Positions 16,589-25,044 of a stretch of 64,000 nucleotides of DNA are shown here, piece after piece. The DNA comes from Halosimplex carlsbadense 2-9-1. GTDB lineage: Archaea > Halobacteriota > Halobacteria > Halobacteriales > Haloarculaceae. The stretch covers positions 1-64,000 of the forward strand of contig NZ_AOIU01000018.1 in assembly GCF_000337455.1 (NCBI RefSeq), given 5' to 3'. Under the pieces are notes generated by a model. The model ran no database searches, had not been told where the DNA came from, and saw nothing but the letters and a program-made list of their open reading frames with translations. The first letter of the stretch is position 1. Each line of letters starts with the position of its first letter. The translations under genes were made by a program, and so were the position numbers.

Positions 16589-17263
16589 TCAGTTCACGTT
16601 CACGTAGTCCTCGTGCCCGCTGGCGACGAGGTACTCGCGCAACAGCGCCGGGAAGTTCCGGCCCGGGAGGTATCGCAGGCCGAAGTCGTCGGCCCAGCCG
16701 ACGATGCCCTGGTCCTCGGTGACGACGCCCGCCTCCAGCTCGCGCGCCAAGATGAGGAGGTCGAAGTCCTCGCGGGAGTCGAGCACGCCCTGGCGGAGCG
16801 CGCGGCGGTACTCGTCGCGCAGGTCCGAGATGACCCTGTCGACCTCGGTCATGTGGTCGTGGTCGTCGACGGTGTCGGTCGAGGACTGTTCGGCCTCGCG
16901 GACGGCCTTCTCGGCGACGCGCAGGCCGCGGTTGACCCGGTCGGACATCTCGTCGACGAACTGGTAGACGATGTGAGCCGGGACCTGCACCTCGTAGCGC
17001 GCGGGCGCCTTCGTGATGATCCAGGTGTCCAGTTTGGCGAACACCTCCTCGTCCACGTCCCGGTCGCGAAGCATCTGGGTCAGCTCCTCGTCGATCGTCG
17101 GCGGCATGTAACAGGAGATGTTCAGCGCGAGCTTCGCGTCGGCGACGAGTTCCAGCAGTTCGAGACACGCCCCTTCCAGGCCCTGGCCGTCGTCGCGAAT
17201 CGCCTCGGTGATGAACACGGACGTGTCGAGCACGAACCGCTGTTTGAGCGGCGAGTCCGCCAT
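16589..17263 (-). CDS. HARP-family PIN-domain protein (RNA-free RNase P-like; 'RNA ligase partner protein')
   Basis: The 224-residue protein has the family signature [11 protein letters not shown] at residues 9-19, the first PIN acidic site. Later come MPPTIDEEL, a middle helical spike ([19 protein letters not shown]), [22 protein letters not shown] and [13 protein letters not shown], which hold the remaining acidic residues. The family (UPF0278 / MJ0548-like) includes the Aquifex HARP enzyme, which matures tRNA 5' ends without RNA. Archaea with HARP generally also keep RNA-based RNase P, so a secondary RNA-processing role is likely. All acidic motif residues seem intact. Confidence 0.88.
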   Translation of the reverse strand: MADSPLKQRFVLDTSVFITEAIRDDGQGLEGACLELLELVADAKLALNISCYMPPTIDEELTQMLRDRDVDEEVFAKLDTWIITKAPARYEVQVPAHIVYQFVDEMSDRVNRGLRVAEKAVREAEQSSTDTVDDHDHMTEVDRVISDLRDEYRRALRQGVLDSREDFDLLILARELEAGVVTEDQGIVGWADDFGLRYLPGRNFPALLREYLVASGHEDYVNVN

Positions 17264-17481
17264 GATCGGGGCCTACGCGTCGACCCCTCAAGAGTTGCGT
17301 GGCCACTCGGACGCAGCGGTCGATCCGCGTGCGAGTGTAGCAGTGGTTTCTGGTTGTGCTGGGGCGAAAGGAAGTTGAGGGACAGCGACCGCAGTCAACA
17401 ACAAGCGTTGAAAGCCTTCGGTGCGCTCGCGGTCGCTGAGCTACGGACGGCGAAACCGCGGAGAAACGTGTTCAGGCGACG

Positions 17482-17658
17482 TTACGCTGGGGACCAGCCG
17501 CATACCGAGCAGTCTGTGGCGGCCGAGTCGTGGAGTCCTCCACAGTCGGGGCACTGCTTCTTGTTGTAGTTCTCTTCCCAGCCCGCTTCCTCGACGTCGT
17601 GTCCACGATCGGTTAGGAACTCGTCGAACATGTCGTCGGTGCTCGGTGCGGACGCCAT
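17482..17658 (-). CDS. Small zinc-ribbon protein (HVO_0416-like family)
   Basis: The 58-residue protein has a helical N-terminus (DDMFDEFLTDRGHDVE) and then NKKQCPDCGGLHDSAATDCSVCGW, a compact four-cysteine zinc ribbon. It matches a family I know as HVO_0416-type zinc finger proteins (name from memory). A strong TATA-like element (17683-17688) lies 27 bases upstream of the ATG. Function unknown. Confidence 0.85.
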   Translation of the reverse strand: MASAPSTDDMFDEFLTDRGHDVEEAGWEENYNKKQCPDCGGLHDSAATDCSVCGWSPA

Positions 17659-17826
17659 ACATGCTATGCTATACCACACCTGCATATAGGTCTATTGGTA
17701 TGCGAAACCTTTGCACACAAAATCGGGGCGCCGAGCGGTGCGGTCGGCTCGGCGGGGAGCCGACGGCGGCGGGTCGGGATCGAACGAACCCAAGGACATA
17801 TGCCGCAGTTTACCGATAGCCCGGCC

Positions 17827-19140
17827 ATGGCACGGAATCGGGCGAGTCGTCGTCAGTTCCTGGCGACCGTGCTGGGCGCGTCGGCCGCCGGGCTGAGCGG
17901 CTGTGGCTCGGACGGCGACGCGACGACGACACCGGGGGACGCGGGCACAGAGACGCCGACGGACACGCCGACCGACGCGCCGACCGCGGCGACACCGACC
18001 GACACGGCGGAACCGACCGACACACCGACGGCCACGCCGACGGACACGCCGGAGCCGACGGCGACAGCGACGCCGGACGCGTCGTCGCTCGCGTCGTGGC
18101 CGACCGTCATGCGCAACGACGAACGCTGGGGTCACCACTCGGCGGCGATCGGTCCACACGAGAGCGTCACCGTCGACTGGCGCACGGAGTTCGACCAGGA
18201 CGCGGTGAACGCGACGCCGGTCCTGGCCGACGGGACGCTGTACATCGGCGCGGGCGGCTCCGGCGACGACGACGGGTCGTTCCACGCGCTGAACCCCGTC
18301 ACCGGCGAGACGAAGTGGTCGAAGGACACGACCGCGCCGGTTACCAGCGCGGCGGCGGTCGACCGCGGGTTCGTCTACGTCGGGACGACCAACGGCGTGT
18401 TCTACGCGCTGAACACCGACGACGGTTCGGTGTTCTGGGAGTGGGACCCTGGATCGACCGAGGACTACACGGCGCCCGCCGTCGTCGACCGGGGCGTCTA
18501 CGTCGGGTCGACCAGCAGCCGCTTCTACAAGTTCGACGCCCTCGACGGCGGCCTGGAGTGGGACCAGAACACCTACGGCGCGATCACCGCCCCGCCAGTC
18601 TACGCCGACGGCACGGTCTACGCGACGAGCGCCGACCACGAACTGTACGCCGTCTCCGCCTCGGGGGGTCTCGAGTGGACGACCGACCTCGGCGCCAGCG
18701 CAAACGGCGTCGCCCACCGGGACCGGCGCCTGTTCGTCACCAGCGAGAACAACAGGATCACGCAGGTCAACGTCCGCGGTAGCACCGGCTGGGAGGTCTC
18801 CCGAGGGGATGCGTTCGCGGCGACGCCGGCCGTCACCGAGAACCGCGTGTTCGCCGGCACTCGCGGCGGGACGCTGTTCGCCTTCGATGTCAGCGACGGC
18901 CGGGAACTGTGGCGGGTCACCGAACCCAGCGGCGGCGTCACCGCCCCGCCGGTCGTCGCCGACGGCACCGTCTACGTCGGCGCCCGCGACGGCACTGTCT
19001 ACGCCGTCACCGCCGACACCGGCGACCTGGAGTGGTCGTTCGCCACGAGCAACAACATCGAGGAGGCCGCACCCATCCTCGCCGGCGGTCGCGTCTACAT
19101 CGGCAGCCAGGACGGCACACTCTACGCGCTCAGCGAGTAG
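17827..19140 (+). CDS. Tat lipoprotein with PQQ-like beta-propeller
   Basis: The 437-residue surface protein has a twin-arginine signal with lipobox (RASRRQFLATVLGASAAG then LSGC, residues 4-26), so it should be exported folded and lipid-anchored. A Thr/Pro/Asp-rich spacer (about 30-82) follows, probably glycosylated. Then come about seven propeller blades with motifs such as ADGTLYIGAGG and VADGTVYVGARDGTVYAV. An ACATAT box at 17796-17801 lies 27 bases before the ATG at 17827 and overlaps an alternative ATG at 17800, so 17827 is the better start. It resembles the propeller at 5873-7420 but is anchored differently. Confidence 0.9.
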   Translation: MARNRASRRQFLATVLGASAAGLSGCGSDGDATTTPGDAGTETPTDTPTDAPTAATPTDTAEPTDTPTATPTDTPEPTATATPDASSLASWPTVMRNDERWGHHSAAIGPHESVTVDWRTEFDQDAVNATPVLADGTLYIGAGGSGDDDGSFHALNPVTGETKWSKDTTAPVTSAAAVDRGFVYVGTTNGVFYALNTDDGSVFWEWDPGSTEDYTAPAVVDRGVYVGSTSSRFYKFDALDGGLEWDQNTYGAITAPPVYADGTVYATSADHELYAVSASGGLEWTTDLGASANGVAHRDRRLFVTSENNRITQVNVRGSTGWEVSRGDAFAATPAVTENRVFAGTRGGTLFAFDVSDGRELWRVTEPSGGVTAPPVVADGTVYVGARDGTVYAVTADTGDLEWSFATSNNIEEAAPILAGGRVYIGSQDGTLYALSE

Positions 19141-19192
19141 CCCGACCGGTCGACGGCCACGTTCGGTCGCCGTGCCGTCCCGTTTTCGCCGG

Positions 19193-19540
19193 TCACCACA
19201 CCGCCGACGCGAGCGTCGACCCCACCCAGACGGCCGCCAGCGCGCCGACCAGGTTGACCGCCGCGTTGCCCAGCGCTCGGCGGCGCTGGCCGGTTTCGAA
19301 CAGCCGGACCGTCTCGAAGGCGAACGTCGAGAACGTCGTGAACGCGCCGCAGAACCCGGTCCCGAGCGCGAGCACCGCGGCGTCCCCGACCGGCGCCGCC
19401 AGGAGCGCCCCGAGCGCGAAGCTCCCCAGAACGTTCACCGCCAGCGTGTCGCCGGTACGGGCGTCGATGCGCTCGCCGAGGAGGTGTCGGGCGAGCGCGC
19501 CCGCGACGCCGCCGAGGCCGACGAGGACGACCGGGTTCAC
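19193..19540 (-). CDS. crcB: Fluoride ion channel Fluc/CrcB, subunit 1
   Basis: The 115-residue protein has four membrane helices and the family core GTGFCGAFTTFSTFAFET near the middle, with N-terminal LVGLGGVAGALARHLL. The GTG start at 19540 overlaps the last four bases of the upstream crcB gene (19537), so the two are cotranslated. Paired crcB genes encode heterodimeric dual-topology channels that export fluoride. I saw no fluoride riboswitch upstream of the pair. Confidence 0.9.
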   Translation of the reverse strand: MNPVVLVGLGGVAGALARHLLGERIDARTGDTLAVNVLGSFALGALLAAPVGDAAVLALGTGFCGAFTTFSTFAFETVRLFETGQRRRALGNAAVNLVGALAAVWVGSTLASAVW

Positions 19541-19953
19541 GACGCCCACCTCGCGAGCCAGCGGCCACAGAGGACGCCCGCCAGACCCACCGCGTAGTTC
19601 GCGGCGACGTTGGCGGCCGCCAGCGTCGGTCCGGCCGATCCCGCCAGAGCCGGTCCCGCCGATCCCGCCAGTTGCGTCGTCTCGACGGCGAACGTGCTGT
19701 AGGTCGTGAACGAAGAGAGGAACCCGGTGCCGACGACCAGCCGCGTCTCCGCGCTGAGGGCGTCGGCGAAGTGGCGCTCGTACAGGACGACCCCGAGCGC
19801 GAAGCTCCCGAGGCCGTTGGCGGCGAGCGTCCCCCACGGGAACGCGCCGGGGAGCGCGAGCGCCACCGCGTGCCGCAACGCCGCACCCGCGAATCCGCCC
19901 ACGGCGATGAGGACGAGCGGTTCCAGACGGGTCAACGCGTGGTCGTCGGCCAT
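19537..19953 (-). CDS. crcB: Fluoride ion channel Fluc/CrcB, subunit 2
   Basis: The 138-residue CrcB homologue has LIAVGGFAGAALRHAV, GTLAANGLGSFALG and GTGFLSSFTTYSTFAVET. It is longer than its partner. The loop before the last helix contains an internal repeat (LAGSAGPALAGSAGP, about 98-113), visible also in the DNA near 19628-19672 as a short tandem duplication. It is the first gene of the crcB pair. Confidence 0.9.
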   Translation of the reverse strand: MADDHALTRLEPLVLIAVGGFAGAALRHAVALALPGAFPWGTLAANGLGSFALGVVLYERHFADALSAETRLVVGTGFLSSFTTYSTFAVETTQLAGSAGPALAGSAGPTLAAANVAANYAVGLAGVLCGRWLARWAS

Positions 19954-20113
19954 TCGCCCCGACCGACTGTCGGCCGCTACTCGTGTGTTTCCATTCGACG
20001 CTCGCGGACCGCCGTTCGACCGACCGGGGATCGACGGCCGCGAAGTTGGCCGCCCGCTCCGTGGAAAACCTTCGCACGAGCGTTTATGACCGGAAACGGG
20101 ACCAGAGCCGCCC

Positions 20114-20563
20114 ATGGAGCCAAGAGCGCTCGCGGGAGACGAACGCGCCATCGAGGGACTGCCCATCAGACTCGTCATCGCCCTGGTCGTCGGGGTCGCC
20201 AGCCTGAGCGTGATGATGAACACGCTCGGCGGCATCCAGACGCTCGGCGTCACCGAACTCGACGTGAAACCGACGCCAGAGGTGATCGACGAGGCCAGCA
20301 CCGACGTCACCGTCGAGGTCGTCGGCCCGCAGGGCGACCGCGTCGCCAACGCGACCGTCGTCGCCACCGGCGGAACGGCCACGCTCGGCTCCGTCACCAC
20401 GGCGCGGACGGATACGAACGGGACCGCGACGCTGGCGCTGTCGCCGTCGCTCGGTCCGAATCAGGACGAGGGGACGATACAGTTCGACGTGAAGCCGCCC
20501 GCGGGCGGACAGTACGCCGACGAACGCGGGAACACCGAGGTGCTGGTCGTGGCGGGCGGATAG
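20114..20563 (+). CDS. Secreted/anchored beta-sandwich protein with one N-terminal membrane helix
   Basis: The 149-residue protein has a charged N-terminus (residues 1-18, ending IEGLPIR) and then one hydrophobic helix (LVIALVVGVASLSVMMNTL, 19-37). An extracytoplasmic Ig-like or carboxypeptidase-regulatory-like domain follows (about 48-149), with VTVEVVGPQGDRVANATVVATGG and TDTNGTATLAL. The N-terminal arrangement resembles archaeal pilin-type anchors, but I see no clear prepilin peptidase site. Possibly DUF7382 (unverified). A CGTTTATG box lies at leaderless spacing. Confidence 0.7.
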   Translation: MEPRALAGDERAIEGLPIRLVIALVVGVASLSVMMNTLGGIQTLGVTELDVKPTPEVIDEASTDVTVEVVGPQGDRVANATVVATGGTATLGSVTTARTDTNGTATLALSPSLGPNQDEGTIQFDVKPPAGGQYADERGNTEVLVVAGG

Positions 20564-20576
20564 CCGTCGCGACTGC

Positions 20577-21323
20577 TCAGCGCCGGACGGCGTCGTCCCA
20601 GTCGATCCACTCCTGCTCCCAGCCGGTGCGACCCTCGGCGTTGCGGCGGGCGAACTCGCGGTCCTCGCGGCGGGTGCGGTTGCGCTCGACCGTGTCGGCC
20701 TGTTCGCCCTCGACCAGCATGGGCTGGAAGGCGACGCTGCCGAGTCGCTCGGCGACCTCGCCGTCCTCGACGACCGCGATGTGTTGCTCACCGGCGCCGT
20801 GGGGCATGACCAGTCGACCGCCCTCGGCGAGTTGGTCGACCAGCGCCGCAGGCGGGCTGACGGCCGCCGCCTCTAACAGGATGCGGTCGAACGGGGCGTA
20901 CTCGGGGAGTCCGTCGGCGCCGTCGCGGCGGTCGACGAGTACGCCGCCGTAGCCCGCTTCGGCGAGGTTCCCTCTCGCCTCGATGACCAGCCGGCGCGTG
21001 ATGTCGATCGCGTGGACGTGTTCGTCGTCAGCGAGCTCGGCCACGACGGCGGCGGTGTAGCCGACGCCGGCGCCGACGACGAGGGTAGAGTCACCCTCGC
21101 GCACGTCGAGCGCTTCGAGGAGTCTGGCGACGGTGCTCGGCGCGAGGACGCGGGTCCCCAGCCGCTCGAACGGTCGGTCGGCGTAGGCGCCCCGGTCCTC
21201 CGCGACGAACGCCTCGCGGGGCACCTCTCGCATCGCGACGGAGAGGGCCTCGCTCCGGAGACAGCCCTTGCTCTCGTGTTCCAGGCTGTCGACCATGTCG
21301 TCGCGCAACACCGCTGGGTCCAT
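20577..21323 (-). CDS. pcm: Protein-L-isoaspartate O-methyltransferase
   Basis: This SAM-dependent enzyme repairs isoaspartyl residues in damaged proteins. The 248-residue chain has the Pcm N-terminal region (REVPREAFVAEDRGAYADRP), a motif I LVVGAGVGYTAAVVAEL (about 82-98), HAIDITRRLV, and RILLEAAAVSPPAALVDQLAEGGRLVMP near residue 160. Motif I has GAGVGY where most bacterial Pcm read GTGSGY, and the C-terminal about 40 residues are extra. Haloarchaea often carry two Pcm paralogues; this looks like the more divergent one. The HVO_0476-type zinc-finger gene lies just upstream on the same strand. Confidence 0.85.
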   Translation of the reverse strand: MDPAVLRDDMVDSLEHESKGCLRSEALSVAMREVPREAFVAEDRGAYADRPFERLGTRVLAPSTVARLLEALDVREGDSTLVVGAGVGYTAAVVAELADDEHVHAIDITRRLVIEARGNLAEAGYGGVLVDRRDGADGLPEYAPFDRILLEAAAVSPPAALVDQLAEGGRLVMPHGAGEQHIAVVEDGEVAERLGSVAFQPMLVEGEQADTVERNRTRREDREFARRNAEGRTGWEQEWIDWDDAVRR

Positions 21324-21481
21324 GCCGATCGGTCGGGTCTCGACAGTTATGAATCACGCGGACCGATTCGCCTCGTCCGGACGCTCGCACCCGGTGACGG
21401 CCTCGCGGACGGCTCGTCGTCGACGCGGCCGGCCGCGTCGAGGCGCTCGGTCAGCCGCTCGCGGCCGGTCGCGAAGTCACG

Positions 21482-22135
21482 CTACCACGCCGACCAGGCC
21501 GACGAGGACTCGTCGCGAGCGTACAGCCGTTTGATGTCCTTCGCGAAGGCGCCGTCGCCGTCGAAGTCGAGCTTGTCGTAGTCGTAACCGACGGCGTCGT
21601 CGCGGATGTGGATCCCCTCGATCGTGAACTCCTCGCCGCCGAGCTCGTCGGTCTCGCCGACGACAAACTCGTAGTCGCCGGGCACCTGGACGGTCATCGA
21701 TTCCGTCTCGTCGTGGGTGCCGTCCTTGGGGTGCAGCGTCAGAGCGACGCTGACGTTACCGACCGCACGCGTCCAGATGGTCTCCACGTCCTCGGCGGTC
21801 GTCTCCTCGACGCGGCGCTCGCCGTCGAGTTCGAGGCTGGTGATCCGGGCGGTCACGATCGCCTCCTCGGTGTCGAGGAGGAACTCCTCGCCGACGGCGA
21901 GCTGTTCGCCCTCGGGCACGTCGGCGGTGGCGGTGAACGATTCGCCGTCCTGGGAGACCACCACGTCGCGCTCGTACTCGGTGGTCGATTCCAGTTGCTG
22001 TTTGTGGGTGTGGCCACACTCTGTACAGCGGATCGTGGCGTGGCCGCCGCCGGTCGTGAGCACCTCGTGCACGGTCTCCAGCGAGGGCGAACACGACGGG
22101 CAGGCGACGGCGACCCGCTCTGCGGACTCGGTCAT
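21482..22135 (-). CDS. HVO_0476-like zinc-finger protein
   Basis: The 217-residue protein has an N-terminal zinc ribbon (ACPSCSP at about 11-17, then RCTECGHTHK at about 36-45). A beta-rich soluble domain of about 150 residues follows (VGEEFLLDTEEAIVTARITSLEL), with a conserved end IRDDAVGYDYDKLDFDGDGAFAKDIKRLYARDE. It matches a haloarchaeal family that I know as HVO_0476 (from memory). It lies upstream of pcm on the same strand. Its role is unknown; nucleic acid or protein binding is likely from the ribbon. Confidence 0.82.
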   Translation of the reverse strand: MTESAERVAVACPSCSPSLETVHEVLTTGGGHATIRCTECGHTHKQQLESTTEYERDVVVSQDGESFTATADVPEGEQLAVGEEFLLDTEEAIVTARITSLELDGERRVEETTAEDVETIWTRAVGNVSVALTLHPKDGTHDETESMTVQVPGDYEFVVGETDELGGEEFTIEGIHIRDDAVGYDYDKLDFDGDGAFAKDIKRLYARDESSSAWSAW

Positions 22136-22299
22136 ACCCCGTCGTTGCCCCCCAGCGCGTAAAAGTCCGCTGAGTCGGCTCGCGAGCGCGCTCCCGGGGC
22201 CGGTCGCCTCGTCCGAGCCCGACGAAGGGGACGGATTCGACCTCGGTGAACTCGGTACGGAGCGAATATTCACGATGGTCCGCGTCGAACGAACGCGAC

Positions 22300-23301
22300 A
22301 TGGGAACAGAGTCGGGGGACTCGAGCGGCGAGTGGGGGACCGAACCCGGTGCGGGCGGACGGCTCCAGCGACGCCGCCTCGGCGTCTTCCTCGGCGTCAC
22401 GTTCGCGGTGTCGTGGGCGACGGCGGGCGTCATCTACGCGCTGGGGGGTATCGGCGCCGGACCGACGCTGGCGCTGGGGATCCCGCTGTGGCTGGTCCTG
22501 CTGGCCGGTCCGTACATGTGGGGCCCCGCTGTCGGCCACGTCGCGACTCGGTGGCTCACCGACGAGGGGTTCGACCGCGGCGAGATGCTCCTGCGCGTTC
22601 GGACGCGCCCGCTCCCCTGGGTTCTTGGCTGGACCGGGCCGCTAGTGTTGATCCTCGCCGGTGCGGCCCTGTACTTCCTCGTCTTCCCGGGTCGGTTCGG
22701 CGGGATGGCGGCGGTCGCGGACCTGCTCGCGACGGTCGAGGCCCAGACCGGTCAGGAGATCCCCCTCTCGCCGTCGGCGTTCCTCGCGGTGCAGCTCGTC
22801 CAGGCGCTCGTGGCCGCACCGCTGTTGAACAGCGCCGCCACCTTCGGCGAGGAGTTCGGCTGGCGCGCCTACCTGTTACCGAAGCTCGAACCGCTGGGCT
22901 GGCGGCGGGCGCTGGTCGTCCACGGCGTCGTCTGGGGCGTCTGGCACTGGCCGGTCATCGCGATGGGGCACAACTACGGCCTGGACTACACCGGCGCGCC
23001 GTGGCTCGGGCTGCTCGCCATGACGGTCGCGACGGTTGGATTGGGGGTGTTCCTCGGGTGGATCACGCTCCGGAGCGCGAGCGTCTTCCCCGCGGTCGTC
23101 GGCCACGCGATGATAAACGGGAGCGCCGGGCTCGCGACGCTGTTCGCCACCGCGGTCCCCAACCTCGTAGTCGGCCCGACGCCCGTGGGCCTGATCGGTA
23201 TCCTCCCGTGGTTCGCGGTCGCCGCCGTCCTGTTCGTCCGGACGGACTGGCTCTATCCCGGCGAGACGGGACGGGCGGAAACCGGGGCTGAGAGCGCCTG
23301 A
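22300..23301 (+). CDS. CPBP-family intramembrane metalloprotease (CAAX/Abi type)
   Basis: The 333-residue protein has about eight membrane helices. Motif 1 is GEEFGWRAYLLPKLEPLG, giving the EE...R glutamates. Motif 2 is HGVVWGVWHWPVIAMGHN, giving His ligands. Motif 3 is HAMINGSAG. These are the active-site signatures of CPBP (Rce1/Abi) proteases. The substrate is unknown; bacteriocin-immunity-like or membrane protein processing roles are known for the family. An AT-rich GAATATTC lies about 30 bases upstream of the ATG. Confidence 0.88.
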   Translation: MGTESGDSSGEWGTEPGAGGRLQRRRLGVFLGVTFAVSWATAGVIYALGGIGAGPTLALGIPLWLVLLAGPYMWGPAVGHVATRWLTDEGFDRGEMLLRVRTRPLPWVLGWTGPLVLILAGAALYFLVFPGRFGGMAAVADLLATVEAQTGQEIPLSPSAFLAVQLVQALVAAPLLNSAATFGEEFGWRAYLLPKLEPLGWRRALVVHGVVWGVWHWPVIAMGHNYGLDYTGAPWLGLLAMTVATVGLGVFLGWITLRSASVFPAVVGHAMINGSAGLATLFATAVPNLVVGPTPVGLIGILPWFAVAAVLFVRTDWLYPGETGRAETGAESA

Positions 23302-23353
23302 GTGGCGTTACTCTGACGACGGCAGTTCGATCGCCTCACCGCCTCACGGGTCG

Positions 23354-24319
23354 CTACGTTCCTCCTTCGACGGACGGGAGGTCGACGACCTCCCCGTCGG
23401 CGTACACCGTCGGTCCGGTGAGTATCCCGTCTAAGTGGATCGGTGCGGTGGTGTCGCCGCCGATGCCGTGGTCGTCGCCGATGGCGATGTGGACGGTGCC
23501 GGCGGCCTTCTCGTCCAGCAGGACCGACCCGACGAGGTCCTCGACGGCGAGGTTCGAGCCGATACCCAGCTCCGCGAGGTTGTAGGCGTCGTCGCCCACC
23601 TCCTCGGCCGCGGCCTCCACGTCCGCGCGGACGGCGTCGTCAGAGATGTCGGTGACGTAGCCGTCTTCGACCTCGAATTCGAGCGTCTGGCCGTCGTCGA
23701 GCTTCCCGTGGGGCATCATCGTCCCGTCGACGACGAAGCGGCCGTTCGCGTCCGTGGGGCTGACGAATATCTCTCCGGCCGGGAGGTTCGACATCTGTCC
23801 GGGCTCGTGGACGATGCCGGTGTCGAGTTCCCACTCGCGGTCGCCGAGCTCGAAGGTGATGTCCGTGCCGAGTTCGGTCGTCACGCGAACTTGCTCGCAG
23901 CCGGCGACCTGGTCGAGCAGGCGCTCGGACTCGGCTGCGATCGACTCGTAGTCGGCGTCCAGCCCCATCAGGAAGACGCCGTCGGTGATCCCTGGGAGCG
24001 TCGCGACTCGGGCGCCGGCGTCGTTAGCGTCGGTCCGGGCCTGGGTGTGGCTCAGGCTCTTCGTGGTCGGTGCGAGTACCACGTCGGCGCCGGCCATCGC
24101 GGCCGCGACGGGTTCCGGCGGTTCCGCGCCGTGTTGGTCGCCTGGCGGGTAGCGGACGATCGCGGCGTCGTCGGTGATCTCACTCGCGACGCCGTACAGC
24201 GCCTCGCCGATCGCCTGGCGCTTCTCGTCGGTGATCACCGCACAGGACTCCTCGCTCCCGAGATCCATACACTGTCTGACCGCGGTCTCGGCCGGCGCTC
24301 GCAGGGACGAATCGTTCAT
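23354..24319 (-). CDS. M29-family aminopeptidase-like protein
   Basis: The 321-residue protein contains the recognisable C-terminal half of thermophilic (M29, AmpS) aminopeptidases: AELGIGSN (Glu ligand), VGSVLLDEKAAGTVHIAIGD (Glu/His), and HLDGILTGPTVYADGE (His and Asp). It is shorter than classical M29 enzymes (about 400 residues) but matches archaeal members of the DUF2400-like/AmpS group in layout. It probably cleaves N-terminal residues with a dinuclear metal centre. A promoter-like TAACAG/AGACCTAAC box lies 27 bases upstream of the ATG at 24319. Confidence 0.82.
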   Translation of the reverse strand: MNDSSLRAPAETAVRQCMDLGSEESCAVITDEKRQAIGEALYGVASEITDDAAIVRYPPGDQHGAEPPEPVAAAMAGADVVLAPTTKSLSHTQARTDANDAGARVATLPGITDGVFLMGLDADYESIAAESERLLDQVAGCEQVRVTTELGTDITFELGDREWELDTGIVHEPGQMSNLPAGEIFVSPTDANGRFVVDGTMMPHGKLDDGQTLEFEVEDGYVTDISDDAVRADVEAAAEEVGDDAYNLAELGIGSNLAVEDLVGSVLLDEKAAGTVHIAIGDDHGIGGDTTAPIHLDGILTGPTVYADGEVVDLPSVEGGT

Positions 24320-24436
24320 GTTCGCCCCGAAGCGCGGCCGGCTGTTAGGTCTTGTCCTCGCGGGAACCGCCGACGGCGCGGCCGATCCGCGTCCGCGACC
24401 GATAGGTACAACGGCTGTTTGAGTCTCGCGAAGGGG

Positions 24437-24444
24437 TTTATATA
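24437..24444 (+). promoter_or_regulatory. Strong TATA-box/BRE with no coding gene downstream
   Basis: TTTATATA is preceded by the purine-rich CGCGAAGGGG, which fits a BRE on the plus strand. It is one of the best promoter elements in the window. The expected start point is near 24467. On the minus strand the element lacks a purine-rich BRE, and the adjacent aminopeptidase has its own promoter-like box near 24343. Confidence 0.55.
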
Positions 24445-24466
24445 GGGGGTGCGTAGCAGGGAGTGC

Positions 24467-24560
24467 CTTCCGAACCCACCCCTGCCCGCTGTCGGCCCTC
24501 CACTCGCTTCCGTCCCCGTCTTCGCCCGCGGCCGGCCTCTCCGGCCGCGATCTCGTTCTC
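24467..24560 (+). ncRNA. Candidate small non-coding RNA
   Basis: The region begins at the start point predicted from the orphan TATA box and contains no convincing ORF; the possible 46-codon GTG frame at 24470 is Arg/Pro/Ser-rich and unlike a protein. It is pyrimidine-rich and ends just after a perfect 8-bp hairpin (24528-24548) followed by a T/C-rich tract. The 3' end lies next to the convergent mgsA stop. I do not recognise RNase P RNA, SRP RNA or a snoRNA. Evidence is positional only. Confidence 0.25.
24528..24548. terminator. GC hairpin between convergent transcripts
   Basis: GCGGCCGG pairs perfectly with CCGGCCGC around the loop CCTCT. On the plus strand it is followed by a pyrimidine-rich tract with several T's (GATCTCGTTCTCTCTC). 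It sits 14 bases beyond the mgsA stop codon, so it could end the mgsA transcript, the candidate small RNA, or both. Confidence 0.45.
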
Positions 24561-24562
24561 TC

Positions 24563-24949
24563 TCAGTCCATCGTCTCCGTGTCGGCCGCGAGCCCGTTGA
24601 GGACGTACTCGGCGGTCGTCCGCGTCGTCGCCAGCGGCGTGTCGTGTACGTCGCAGATCCGCAACAGGGCGCTGATGTCCGGCTCGTGGGGCTGGGCGGT
24701 CAGCGGATCCCGGAGGAAGATGATCCCGTCGAGCCGGTCCTCGGCGACCTCGGCGGCGATCTGGGCGTCGCCGCCGATCGGTCCCGACTCCTTGCGTTCG
24801 ACCGTCAGGCCGGTCGCCTCGGCGACCCGCTTGCCGGTGGTACCGGTCCCGATGAGGTCGAACGTCGAGAGCAGCGACTCGTAGGTCTCCGCGAGGTCGA
24901 TCATCTCGGGCTTCTCGTCGTCGTGGGCGATCAGCGCCAGGCGCGTCAT
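24563..24949 (-). CDS. mgsA: Methylglyoxal synthase
   Basis: The enzyme converts dihydroxyacetone phosphate to methylglyoxal and phosphate, a bypass of lower glycolysis under phosphate limitation. The 128-residue protein has LIAHDDEK (His9), GTGTTGKR for phosphate binding (34-41), SGPIGGDAQI (catalytic Asp61), and FLRDPLTAQPHEPDI with His88 and Asp91. All residues known to be catalytic in E. coli MgsA have counterparts. Length is slightly below the bacterial average of about 150. Confidence 0.93.
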   Translation of the reverse strand: MTRLALIAHDDEKPEMIDLAETYESLLSTFDLIGTGTTGKRVAEATGLTVERKESGPIGGDAQIAAEVAEDRLDGIIFLRDPLTAQPHEPDISALLRICDVHDTPLATTRTTAEYVLNGLAADTETMD

Positions 24950-25044
24950 ACCGACGGGTTCACGCCCCGGCGGGTTAGGCCTGTCCCGCCGCTGTTCGCA
25001 CTGTCGGACGGGGCCGCGCAGTGGGTCGGCTCGCCTCCCGCCGC

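Noticed and set aside
17941..18085. Repetitive ACxCCGACxGACACG-type DNA, considered as a tandem repeat or CRISPR
   Set aside because: It encodes the Thr/Pro/Asp-rich spacer of a lipoprotein; units are irregular and in frame, with no spacers.
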